From: Ignavibacteriales bacterium
Lineage (GTDB): Bacteria; Bacteroidota; Ignavibacteria; Ignavibacteriales; Ignavibacteriaceae
Length of the DNA stretch: 19,522 bases
Direction: 5' to 3'
Assembly (NCBI GenBank): GCA_020061995.1
Contig: JAGUXE010000368.1
Coordinates: 1 to 19,522 of the forward strand
This document shows, one piece after another, positions 8,576 through 15,841 of the stretch. The first letter of the stretch is position 1, and the number at the start of each line of letters is the position of its first letter. The notes beneath the pieces are model-generated. The model saw nothing but the letters and a program-made list of their open reading frames with translations, ran no database searches and was not told the DNA's origin. A program made the translations under genes and the position numbers.

Positions 8576-8583
8576 TATCTTTG
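8576..8583 (+). promoter_or_regulatory. Candidate -7 promoter element for the CBS gene
   Basis: TATCTTTG is an exact match to the TAnnTTTG element of Bacteroidota promoters and lies 21 bases before the chosen start. I do not see a TTG at the ideal distance upstream, so this is a weak call. Confidence 0.25.
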
Positions 8584-8604
8584 TCACAAAAAGAGGAGAT
8601 TCAA

Positions 8605-9030
8605 ATGTTAAAAATGAATGAGTTCTTCAAGCAAAAATCTTTGTACACAATTCAATCAGGAACAAAAATTATTGATGCAGTCATGTATATGGCAGAACAC
8701 AATGTTGGACTAATTCCGGTTCTTGATAATGAAAAACTCATAGGAGTATTTTCTGAACGTGATCTTATGAGAAGAGTAATTGCAAAAGGATTAAATCTTG
8801 CTGACACTATCGTTGATGATATAATGACAAAAGAACTTATTCTTGCTAAGAGTGATGAATCTTATGAAGCATGTTTAATGAAGATGAAAGAAGCAAAAAT
8901 TAGGCATATACTTATTATCGAGGATGAAAAATTGCTTGGTGTGCTTTCGATAAGAGACTTATTAGAGATAGATATTTCTGCGAAAAAGGAGACCATAGAA
9001 GTACTCAATAATTATATTTACTCTAGGTAG
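8605..9030 (+). CDS. Two-CBS-domain protein
   Basis: 141 residues from ATG 8605, chosen because a strong Shine-Dalgarno (AGAGGAG, 8592-8598) sits just before it; the in-frame TTG at 8581 would place that Shine-Dalgarno inside the gene. The protein is a tandem CBS (Bateman) module and nothing else: CBS1 about 7-62 with GVFSERDLMRRV, and CBS2 about 72-125 with GVLSIRDLLE. The RDL segments are the usual ribose/phosphate contacts for adenine nucleotides. Such stand-alone modules usually sense AMP/ATP or SAM and control a partner; none is identifiable nearby. Confidence 0.9.
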   Translation: MLKMNEFFKQKSLYTIQSGTKIIDAVMYMAEHNVGLIPVLDNEKLIGVFSERDLMRRVIAKGLNLADTIVDDIMTKELILAKSDESYEACLMKMKEAKIRHILIIEDEKLLGVLSIRDLLEIDISAKKETIEVLNNYIYSR

Positions 9031-9067
9031 ACTAATTTTCTGTTACGAACTTAATAAAACTTCAATT

Positions 9068-9691
9068 ATGGAAAATTATTCGGAAGAACATTTCTTAAAA
9101 CCTGAAATCATGTTGCGTCTTTATGCTGAAGGCGCATTCCCGATGACAAATGATGAAGGAGTGATTGATTGGTATTATCCCGAAATCAGAACAATTATAC
9201 CGCTCAATAATTTCAATATTCCCCGTTCTCTAACAAAATCAATTGCCAAATTAAATTTCCAATATAGAGTTGATAGTGATTTTCCTGCTGTAGTTACTAA
9301 TTGTGCAAATAGATCAAAAACATGGATTAGTAAAAAATTAATCAATGCTTACATGAATTTATGGGAACAAGGATTTATACACACAGTGGAAGTGTATCAA
9401 TATAATATTTTGGTCGGCGGGTTATACGGTGTTTCGGTTAGAGGAGCATTTTTCGGAGAATCAATGTTTTCTAAAGTCACACAAGCTTCAAAAGCGGCAC
9501 TTGTCTTTTTGCTAAATCATTTAAATCGGAGAAAATTCGTTTTACTTGATGTACAGTTTATGACTGAACATTTAAAAATGTTTGGTGCTGTTGAGATCTC
9601 TCTTCCTGATTATAATGAATTGTTAAAGAAGGCATATAGAAAAAACTATTATTTTAACGATGATAAAATCGGTGATATTTTAATCAACTGA
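9068..9691 (+). CDS. aat: Leucyl/phenylalanyl-tRNA--protein transferase
   Basis: 207 residues, full length for Aat. Diagnostic motifs are LRLYAEGAFPM near the N-terminus (about 11-21), WYYPEIRTIIPL, SKTWISKKLINAYMNL, VEVYQYNILVGGLYGVSVRG followed by AFFGESMFSK, and the C-terminal LLDVQFMTEHLKMFGAVEISL. The enzyme transfers Leu or Phe from aminoacyl-tRNA to proteins with N-terminal Arg/Lys, making N-degrons for ClpS-ClpAP. No clp gene is in the window. No Shine-Dalgarno is evident before ATG 9068. The last 12 bases overlap, tail to tail, the Trm112-like gene on the other strand. Confidence 0.95.
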   Translation: MENYSEEHFLKPEIMLRLYAEGAFPMTNDEGVIDWYYPEIRTIIPLNNFNIPRSLTKSIAKLNFQYRVDSDFPAVVTNCANRSKTWISKKLINAYMNLWEQGFIHTVEVYQYNILVGGLYGVSVRGAFFGESMFSKVTQASKAALVFLLNHLNRRKFVLLDVQFMTEHLKMFGAVEISLPDYNELLKKAYRKNYYFNDDKIGDILIN

Positions 9692-9895
9692 TTTTCCATG
9701 CTTCAACATTACAGCTTTCCATATTTCAACTTCAAGAATTTCCGAATCATCAATCAGCATAATCGGAATATCATCTTCAATACGATATCTTCTTCGTGTG
9801 GTTTTATCAGTAGAAATTAGGAAATCCCCATCAAGAATTAAATCTGCTTTTGTTTCCGGACAGCAGAGGATATCGAGTAGTTCTTTACTTATCAT
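9680..9895 (-). CDS. Trm112 family (UPF0434/YcaR-like) protein
   Basis: 71 residues. Pattern: KELLDILCCPETKADL at the start, a short beta region, and YRIEDDIPIMLIDDSEIL (about 37-54), matching the LLDIL-CP--K and Y-I-DGIP-ML signatures of the family. The classical zinc site is incomplete: only Cys11-Cys12 are present, with no second Cys pair. In eukaryotes and some bacteria Trm112 proteins activate and stabilise methyltransferases; the partner here is unknown. Shine-Dalgarno AAGGAA precedes ATG 9895. Its 3' end overlaps aat by 12 bases. Confidence 0.85.
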   Translation of the reverse strand: MISKELLDILCCPETKADLILDGDFLISTDKTTRRRYRIEDDIPIMLIDDSEILEVEIWKAVMLKHGKSVD

Positions 9896-9944
9896 AATTA
9901 TTCCTTAAAATAGAGTCATAAATATAAAGAAGTGTAGAAGAGAA

Positions 9945-9972
9945 AAAAAAGAGCGGCGAACCGCTCTTTTTT
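9945..9972. terminator. Strong hairpin terminator, probably bidirectional
   Basis: GAGCGG (9951-9956) and CCGCTC (9961-9966) pair around a CGAA tetraloop and are flanked by six A and six T, so either strand gives a GC stem followed by a U-tract. It sits right after the stop of the minus-strand outer-membrane gene and separates it from the downstream Trm112-like gene. Confidence 0.85.
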
Positions 9973-9975
9973 AAT

Positions 9976-10875
9976 TTAGAAAACGAACGTCATACCAAAT
10001 TTAAATGAATCAGTAAAAAGTGGTGTGGCTGTATTAAACGGCCAGTTCATTTTTTCTTTACGCAGTTCATAGAAGCCGTAAGCTAATCCGTTTTTCAAGA
10101 GGAAGCTTATGATAGGTGCTGCAGTTGGTGATGAATCAACTATTTTATCAATAAATTCATCTAACAAAGCTTGAGAAATCCCTTCAATCGCGTAACTCCC
10201 TGCGGCTTTCCAAAACATTAATCTTGGGAAAACAACATTTCTTTCGAAACTTGCGTCGAGAATAAGTGCCGGAATTATTTGTAGTTTGACGCCTGCCTCA
10301 GATTTAGTTCCGAACCTGAAATTTCCATCAAACATTGCGAGAGTTTTCGCATCATCAAAAGTTATTTCATTTGCAACCAAACGATTAGGCAATCCATCAA
10401 CGATTTCATTTCTTGACCAGGTTAATCCGTTCCCATTATAAAATATTAAAGCTGATTTTCCGAAACGATAACCATACCCTTCATCCCAGCCGAGTCCAAT
10501 TTTCCACATTTCAGAAGGTAACTCACCGACAGGTGAAGTTTTGCCGAGTTGGGAGGAAAGATTTGTTAGTGAGCTATAACGATATTTGTATTTCATTACG
10601 TTATCTGACTTAAATAGACTTCGTTCAGTCACATAACCTAAACGAATTTCAGCCAAATTAGGGTTTGCAATTTTGGCTCCCAATCCTTTTAGTGAGGTCT
10701 TTCCAAATCCATAGAATGCTGATATAGTAGGTTTTCCGTGAAAATCGAAATCGAAATGAAAATCGAAATCATCATCATTAAAAAAATCATCATCCTCGTT
10801 CTGTGCATTTAAAACAAATGGACTAAAGCAAAACATTGTGAGTAAGAATAGCAATTGTAATTTTTTAGATAACAT
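9976..10875 (-). CDS. Predicted outer-membrane protein with D/F/H-rich N-terminal segment
   Basis: 299 residues from ATG 10875, which has a perfect GGAGG just upstream; an in-frame ATG at 10953 is rejected because it would put 26 residues ahead of the signal peptide. Signal peptide 1-24 (LLFLLTMFCFSPFVLNAQ). Residues 27-46 are a low-complexity acidic/aromatic run (NEDDDFFNDDDFDFHFDFDF). The rest has Gly-turns and alternating polar/hydrophobic strands (e.g. AEIRLGYVTERSLF, FRFGTKSEAGVKLQI) and ends in FKFGMTFVF with a terminal Phe, the usual outer-membrane insertion signal. No family recognised. A helical or loop region with SSPTAAPIISFLLKNG precedes the last strands. It is followed by a strong terminator and looks monocistronic. 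Confidence 0.7.
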   Translation of the reverse strand: MLSKKLQLLFLLTMFCFSPFVLNAQNEDDDFFNDDDFDFHFDFDFHGKPTISAFYGFGKTSLKGLGAKIANPNLAEIRLGYVTERSLFKSDNVMKYKYRYSSLTNLSSQLGKTSPVGELPSEMWKIGLGWDEGYGYRFGKSALIFYNGNGLTWSRNEIVDGLPNRLVANEITFDDAKTLAMFDGNFRFGTKSEAGVKLQIIPALILDASFERNVVFPRLMFWKAAGSYAIEGISQALLDEFIDKIVDSSPTAAPIISFLLKNGLAYGFYELRKEKMNWPFNTATPLFTDSFKFGMTFVF

Positions 10876-11192
10876 ATAACCTCCAAAATATTTTCGAATT
10901 TGAAACAAACATAATGCCAATAATTTATGTTTCAAAATTAGCTTTTTTGACAAACTAAATTAGGAATAATCTGATAAATGGTCTTTTTATAATGTTAAGA
11001 AGCGAAATTTATATACAAAAATAGTCGAGGTGTGTCTATATTTGAGAACGCTATAGATGTATGCATCCTTCAAATTATTGCCGGAAGTTTTATCCAAATG
11101 ATTTTTTTAATTTCGTTGAAAACTATCTTTTAATAATCCTTTATCTTTTACTATTTTTGTTCAAATCAATTAATCATTTAGAGCATAGAATT
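10876..11192. other. Divergent intergenic region between the D/F/H outer-membrane gene and trhO
   Basis: 317 AT-rich bases. Toward the outer-membrane gene there is GGAGG plus a -7-like TAATTTTG on the minus strand (10940-10933) without a clear -33 element. Toward trhO there is TATTTTTG (11152-11159), another TAnnTTTG match about 33 bases before the proposed TTG start. A plus-strand frame is open from ATG 11061 into trhO, but it reads as AT-rich, leucine/isoleucine-rich noise. I see no RNA gene or riboswitch. Confidence 0.4.
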
Positions 11193-12077
11193 TTGGCATT
11201 AAATATAGTTTCATTTTACAAGTACACTAAAATCGATAATCCTGAAAAATTTAGAAATGAACACCAGTCACTTTGTGATACCTTATCGTTAAAGGGGAAA
11301 ATTTATGTTGCATCTGAGGGAATCAATGGAAATGTTTGCGGTGAAGAAGAAAATGTAAATCTATACAAAAATAATCTTTCATCTATCTGTGGTTTCGAAA
11401 ATATTATTTTTAAGGAAGATGAGATATCCGATTATGTATTCCCGAAAATGCATGTTAGGGTAAAAAAGGAGCTGGTAAATCTTGGCATTGAAGGATTAAC
11501 CAATAAAAATGGGGGAGAAAGGCTCTCACCCGAAAAGTTATTAGAGTTCTATGAAACCGGAAAAGATTTCATAGTTATCGATACTCGTAATAGTTATGAA
11601 AGTAAAATCGGACATTTTAAAAACGCAATTCAACCTGATATGAATAATTTTAGAGAGTGGCCTAAAGTAGTTGAGAATCTTTCTGAATTTAAAGAAAAAA
11701 CTATTGTTACATATTGCACCGGCGGAATACGCTGCGAAAAAGCATCGGCTTATCTGGTTAAACAAGGTTTTAAAGATGTATATCAATTGGATGGGGGAAT
11801 TTTATCTTTCATCAAAAAATATCCAGATACATTTTGGCATGGTGGAATGTTTGTTTTTGACGATAGAAAAGTGGTTGAACCGAATACTAAAGATGAATTA
11901 AAATATACATCGGTATGCCAATTATGTGATTCGCCTACTTCCTATTTTATTAATTGTCACAATCTTGATTGCGACAAATTAATAGTTTGTTGTAAAAATT
12001 GCAGGAATAAGTATAATTATTGTTGTTCTCAAAATTGTAATGAATCACCCAGAAAACGGGAAAAGATTTATGAGTAA
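11193..12077 (+). CDS. trhO: tRNA uridine(34) hydroxylase, rhodanese family (TrhO/YceA)
   Basis: 294 residues from TTG 11193 (MALNIVSFYKYTKIDNPEKF in translation). The family begins at this SFYKY strand, so the longer frame from ATG 11061 is probably not used; the Shine-Dalgarno evidence is poor for both. An N-terminal acylphosphatase-like domain carries GKIYVASEGINGNVCG. A rhodanese domain follows, with active-site Cys in TYCTGGIRCEKAS. The C-terminus is Cys-rich (CQLCDSPTSYFINCHNLDC, then CCKNC and CCSQNC), as in other TrhO proteins. TrhO performs O2-dependent formation of 5-hydroxyuridine at tRNA position 34 by family knowledge. It overlaps the next gene by 8 bases. Confidence 0.9.
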   Translation: MALNIVSFYKYTKIDNPEKFRNEHQSLCDTLSLKGKIYVASEGINGNVCGEEENVNLYKNNLSSICGFENIIFKEDEISDYVFPKMHVRVKKELVNLGIEGLTNKNGGERLSPEKLLEFYETGKDFIVIDTRNSYESKIGHFKNAIQPDMNNFREWPKVVENLSEFKEKTIVTYCTGGIRCEKASAYLVKQGFKDVYQLDGGILSFIKKYPDTFWHGGMFVFDDRKVVEPNTKDELKYTSVCQLCDSPTSYFINCHNLDCDKLIVCCKNCRNKYNYCCSQNCNESPRKREKIYE

Positions 12078-12609
12078 TTCTTATTTGAAAGGATTTGCTG
12101 AAATGCTTCCCGATGGTGCAAAGTATTATTCAAAAATGGATACGGTTAAAAAGTGGATACCCTCCATCGTACTAATACCAATTTGTTATTTTTTTTTAGA
12201 GAATTATCCTGCATACACGCTCCTTGATAATTTCCATCTTATTGTTCATGAAGCTGGTCATCTTGTCTTTATGTTTTTTGGAGATTATATTCATGCACTT
12301 GGCGGTACATTAATGCAATTGATTATACCAATTATTTTTATTTATTATTTTTTTCTTTCGAAAAATAAATTCATGTTGCAGAGTTCAATTGTTTTGACCG
12401 GACATAGTTTTTTTAATATTTCAGTTTATGCTGCAGATGCTCAAGCACGTAAGCTTCCTTTATTGGGAAACGGAAAGCATGATTGGTATTATTTATTGGG
12501 TGAGATAGGTTTAAGGGAATCTGACAAGGAAGTCGGATTGGTTTTCTTTTATACCGGTATTTTACTATTTATTATGGCCCTAGTTGTTCCAATATTTTCG
12601 AGAGATTAA
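12070..12609 (+). CDS. Conserved membrane protein with HEAGH zinc-metalloprotease-like motif, function unknown
   Basis: 179 residues from ATG 12070, which overlaps the trhO stop (ATGAGTAA); an in-frame ATG at 12040 would overlap 38 bases and is less likely. About five hydrophobic segments: 30-43, 63-71, 80-96, 105-121 and 156-175. HEAGH (60-64) lies at the edge of a membrane segment and is followed by GGTLMQLIIP (78-87). Further conserved-looking elements are GHSFFNISVYAADAQARKLPLL (starting about 111; Asp123 could be a third zinc ligand) and GKHDWYYLLGEIGL (135-148). This arrangement resembles M50-type intramembrane proteases but is short. I recall similar uncharacterised proteins sharing the HEAGH and LPLLG-G-HDW features; no function is known to me. 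Confidence 0.75.
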   Translation: MSNSYLKGFAEMLPDGAKYYSKMDTVKKWIPSIVLIPICYFFLENYPAYTLLDNFHLIVHEAGHLVFMFFGDYIHALGGTLMQLIIPIIFIYYFFLSKNKFMLQSSIVLTGHSFFNISVYAADAQARKLPLLGNGKHDWYYLLGEIGLRESDKEVGLVFFYTGILLFIMALVVPIFSRD

Positions 12610-13436
12610 TGTTTAGATTTATTTTGTTAGCCGTTGTTTTGTTTTTAGGGCATCCGATTTCGGACTCGTACGCACAAGTTGATTCAATTATTGACTATCA
12701 CCAGAATGGAAATATAAAATCTATCGTTCCCCTTTATAATGGAGTTAGGGAAGGAGAAGCTAAATTCTTTAATCAAGAGGGAATGCTAATTGAAGAGATA
12801 AGCTTTCTAAATGGTAGAGTTGAGGGACTTGTTAAAAAGTACAATAGCCTCGGTTTTCTTCAAGAGACATATACCATTGAAAACGGTAAACGTGAAGGAC
12901 CAACCTCCACTTTTGATTCATCGGGGGTTTACATTGGTGACAAAGATTTCGAAAATGGGTTGTTAGTAATTAAAAAAGAAGTGCCGATGTTTGAAGAAGA
13001 AAAAGTATTAACAGAGATAACACCGCCAGATGTTACTGAATCTAAGGGGGTAAAAAAGAAGAATACTTCAGTAAAACAAACTTCAACTGCATCAATTCCA
13101 TCTGATAATTATGACAATAATCTTGAAGATGATCCTGCTTATTTTATAAGCGTAGAAGTGTCACCACTACCGGTTGGTGGTTTTGAAGGGATTCAGAATA
13201 GAGTTTATTACCCCGAGCAGGCAAGAAAAGAGAAAATACATGGGACAGTTAAAATACGAGCATTCATTGATCGCTTAGGTGATGTAGAAAAAACTGAAAT
13301 TGTTGAAGGTATCGGTTTCGGGTGTGATGAAGCAGCTGAAATTACTGTCTATTATACCAAATTTACACCCGGTTTGATAAAAGGGAAACCGGTAAAAGTT
13401 CAGTCAATAATTTCTGTCGAATTTAAACCGGATTAA
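12609..13436 (+). CDS. MORN-repeat protein with C-terminal TonB domain
   Basis: 275 residues; start ATG overlaps the previous stop by one base (TAATG), so expression is coupled. An N-terminal hydrophobic signal (4-23, SYAQ possible cleavage) is followed by two to four MORN_2/YwqK-like repeats at about 28-118 (YHQNGNIKSIVPLYNGVREG, EGMLIEEISFLNGRVEG, ENGKREGPTSTFDSSG). A charged linker (about 120-175) leads to a TonB C-terminal domain (about 190-273: PVGGFEGIQNRVYYPEQARK, then GTVKIRAFIDRLGDVEKTEI). No Pro-rich spacer and no ExbB/ExbD genes are present, so it is probably one of the many TonB-C proteins that are not classical energy transducers. It lies periplasmic or anchored at the inner membrane. 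Confidence 0.85.
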   Translation: MFRFILLAVVLFLGHPISDSYAQVDSIIDYHQNGNIKSIVPLYNGVREGEAKFFNQEGMLIEEISFLNGRVEGLVKKYNSLGFLQETYTIENGKREGPTSTFDSSGVYIGDKDFENGLLVIKKEVPMFEEEKVLTEITPPDVTESKGVKKKNTSVKQTSTASIPSDNYDNNLEDDPAYFISVEVSPLPVGGFEGIQNRVYYPEQARKEKIHGTVKIRAFIDRLGDVEKTEIVEGIGFGCDEAAEITVYYTKFTPGLIKGKPVKVQSIISVEFKPD

Positions 13437-14577
13437 TTTCAACTCTATTAAATCTAAAACTATCTAATAACAAACTTCTTTCATCAGAAATAAGAGTACT
13501 ATCAAAGTAGAAATTTGAAAATTCTCTTCTCAGCAGATATTCTTTCCTAAGTGTATCAAAGTACTTACCACGAGCCGGTTGTGAATAGTTTAAAATCTCT
13601 CGGAGATCTTTATCGTCTTTGTTAATTGGGAATATATCCCTCAAAATCGAATCAATGAATGATTCATGATTCTCGATGTCTGGTAAAGAAATTATATTGG
13701 TTTTAACCGATGGATATTCCGGTTCCCAAATCGGTTTGAACGAAAAACATTTGCAGAAAGCATCGTAAATAATTTTCGTACCGTTTATTTTCCCCTCAAA
13801 AGAGTAACCCGCAATGTGTGGTGTCACAATTTCAAGATGATTAATCAGTTCGGTTAAAATGTTTGGTTCGGATTCAAAAACATCAAATGCAGTTAGTATT
13901 TTTTTCTTTTTCAGAACTTCCAGCAGAGCTAGATTATCAACGACTTCACCTCGTGCTGAATTGATTAGAATGGTTCCTTCTTTTAATCTACTTAAAACTC
14001 GTTCGTCGAAAAGATGGTAAGTTGGATCTTGTCCGTCGCGTTTAAGAGGTGTGTGAATAGTTATTATATCGCATTCTAATACCTCATCTAAAGGTCTATA
14101 AATATCCAAGGCGGTTTCTCTTTTTAACGGCGGATCATTTAGAACTACTCTCAAGCCTATTGCATCGGCGAGTTTTTTTACTCGATTGCCTATATTTCCG
14201 ACACCAACTATTCCTATTGACTTATCTTTAAGTGTAATTTCATTTTTTGCGGCAATAAAAAAAAGTGCTGTCAAAAAATATTCAGCAACAGCATCAGCAT
14301 TACAGCCTTTTGCATCTGAAAAAGCAATTTTATTTGAAGCAAGATAATTTTTATCAATATGGTCAGTTCCAATAGTTGCAGTTCCTACAAACTTGACATT
14401 ACTTCCAGTCAACAATTCTTCATCCACGAGAGTTGTTGAACGGACAATTAAAGCATCAGCATTTCGTACAACTGAATTTGTAATCATTCTTCCAGTTAAA
14501 TAAAGAATATGTCCGAAACGGGAAAATGCTTCATGAGCATTTGTAATACTTTCATCAACTATAAGATTTAAAGCCAT
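13423..14577 (-). CDS. pdxB: Erythronate-4-phosphate dehydrogenase (PdxB-like)
   Basis: 384 residues, close to family length. NAD-dependent D-2-hydroxyacid dehydrogenase fold: VGTATIGTDHID (64-75), DAKGCNADAVAEY (88-100), the Rossmann loop GVGNIG (125-130), and catalytic residues Arg209 (SARGEV), Glu237 (FESEP) and His254 (TPHIAGYS). The GTATIGTDH and PHIAGYSFEGKINGT segments are characteristic of PdxB over other dehydrogenases. PdxB makes the 4-phosphohydroxythreonine precursor of pyridoxal phosphate in the DXP-dependent route. It is the last gene behind the kinase/phosphatase pair, 24 bases after it, with Shine-Dalgarno AAGGAA. It overlaps the convergent TonB gene by 14 bases. Confidence 0.9.
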   Translation of the reverse strand: MALNLIVDESITNAHEAFSRFGHILYLTGRMITNSVVRNADALIVRSTTLVDEELLTGSNVKFVGTATIGTDHIDKNYLASNKIAFSDAKGCNADAVAEYFLTALFFIAAKNEITLKDKSIGIVGVGNIGNRVKKLADAIGLRVVLNDPPLKRETALDIYRPLDEVLECDIITIHTPLKRDGQDPTYHLFDERVLSRLKEGTILINSARGEVVDNLALLEVLKKKKILTAFDVFESEPNILTELINHLEIVTPHIAGYSFEGKINGTKIIYDAFCKCFSFKPIWEPEYPSVKTNIISLPDIENHESFIDSILRDIFPINKDDKDLREILNYSQPARGKYFDTLRKEYLLRREFSNFYFDSTLISDERSLLLDSFRFNRVEINPV

Positions 14578-14601
14578 AAAATTCCTTGATAAATGAGTAT
14601 A

Positions 14602-15768
14602 TTATCGACCGAAATATCGAAAAGTTAATACTGTAATATCATCTGATTGCGGAACATCCTTAGAATAAAGAAAAACATCATCAATTACATCTTTAGTAAT
14701 TTCTTGAATTCCTTTTGAATAAGAGAGTTTTAATTTCTCGATTAATCTCTCTTCCGAATACAAATTCTCATCTGCATCCATCGCTTCGGTAACCCCATCG
14801 GTAAAAAGGAAAACAGCTTCACCCGGTTTTAGAGTGAGAGTTTTCGAGACAAAAGGCATCTCCTCCATTACTCCAAGTGCAATGCCTCCGGTCATTGCAA
14901 TTAAATCAATTGTTCCGTCGGTCTTTACTAAATAGGGAGGATTATGACCACCATTTGCATAGGTAATAATTCCGCTTTCTGTATTTAAAATTCCGTAGAA
15001 AACGGTAACAAACATTGATGAAACGCTTTCGGAACACAATAAATTATTTACATGATCTAGGCACTCATCAGGGGGAAGTCCTTTCAACGCAGTAGCTCTT
15101 AATAGAGTACGACTTACCGCCATAAAAATAGCTGCCGGAATTCCTTTACCTGAAACATCTCCTATTACAAACCCAAAATTATTATCGTCAATCATAAAGA
15201 AATCAAAAAAATCACCCCCGATATCTTTTGCTGCAGTCATTGAACCAAACACATCAAAATCTTTTCTGTTCGGATATGGAGGAAATACTTTTGGCAAAAT
15301 AGCTTGCTGGATTATTTTGGCAGTATTTAAATCCTGTTTCAATGCAATCAACTGGTCATGTTCTTCTGAGGATTGTCTCAGTAAGGTTAATTGTTGTAAT
15401 GTTTTATTAATCGTTATTTCGAGATCACCAAAATCAATTGGTTTTGTGATGAAATCGAATGCTCCTCTGTTCATGGCTGTACGAATATTTTCCATATCTC
15501 CATAAGCTGAAACAACAACAGTTTTTAATACGGGATTATTTAATTCCGCAATTTTTGAAAGGAGAGTTAACCCATCCATTTCCGGCATATTGATATCGGT
15601 AAGTATTATACCGATGTCGGGATGTTCGATCAGTCTTGCTAAAGCATCGAATCCGTTGTGTGCAAACACAAAGTCCAAAGTTTCTTCACGGATTTGTCTT
15701 CTAAAACGTTGTCGAATAAGCGTTTCAAGATCCGGTTCATCGTCAACTACCATTAATTTTAGTCGCAT
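14602..15768 (-). CDS. Response regulator with PP2C/SpoIIE-type serine phosphatase output (RsbU-like)
   Basis: 388 residues. Receiver domain 1-125: acidic pocket Asp9-Asp10, phospho-acceptor Asp58 (TDINMPEMDGL), switch Ser/Tyr region VVSAYGD, and Lys109 (ITKP). A short helical linker (125-165) joins a SpoIIE/PP2C domain (about 165-386) with its metal-binding acidic residues in place: GGDFFDF (Asp186), IGDVSGKG (Asp204), LFTDGVTEA (Asp324) and QSDDITVL (Asp376/377). It should be an active Mn-dependent phosphatase controlled by phosphorylation. Such proteins usually dephosphorylate anti-sigma-factor antagonists; no antagonist gene is in the window. Shine-Dalgarno AAGGAA before ATG 15768; it follows the kinase gene by 73 bases. 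Confidence 0.93.
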   Translation of the reverse strand: MRLKLMVVDDEPDLETLIRQRFRRQIREETLDFVFAHNGFDALARLIEHPDIGIILTDINMPEMDGLTLLSKIAELNNPVLKTVVVSAYGDMENIRTAMNRGAFDFITKPIDFGDLEITINKTLQQLTLLRQSSEEHDQLIALKQDLNTAKIIQQAILPKVFPPYPNRKDFDVFGSMTAAKDIGGDFFDFFMIDDNNFGFVIGDVSGKGIPAAIFMAVSRTLLRATALKGLPPDECLDHVNNLLCSESVSSMFVTVFYGILNTESGIITYANGGHNPPYLVKTDGTIDLIAMTGGIALGVMEEMPFVSKTLTLKPGEAVFLFTDGVTEAMDADENLYSEERLIEKLKLSYSKGIQEITKDVIDDVFLYSKDVPQSDDITVLTFRYFGR

Positions 15769-15841
15769 AAAGTTCCTTAAAATTGATTAGTCAAATTATA
15801 GTAATATTTTAAGCTATATTAAATGTAAAAGAAAAATTACC

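Noticed and set aside
11061..11192. A 44-residue N-terminal extension of TrhO with a hydrophobic stretch (YLLIILYLLLFLF), possibly a membrane anchor
   Set aside because: TrhO family proteins begin near the SFYKY strand; the extension is AT-rich Leu/Ile/Phe sequence with no Shine-Dalgarno before ATG 11061, so it is probably untranslated leader.
12609..13436. Classical TonB energy transducer
   Set aside because: There is no Pro-rich periplasmic spacer and no ExbB/ExbD genes nearby, and MORN repeats occupy the N-terminal half.
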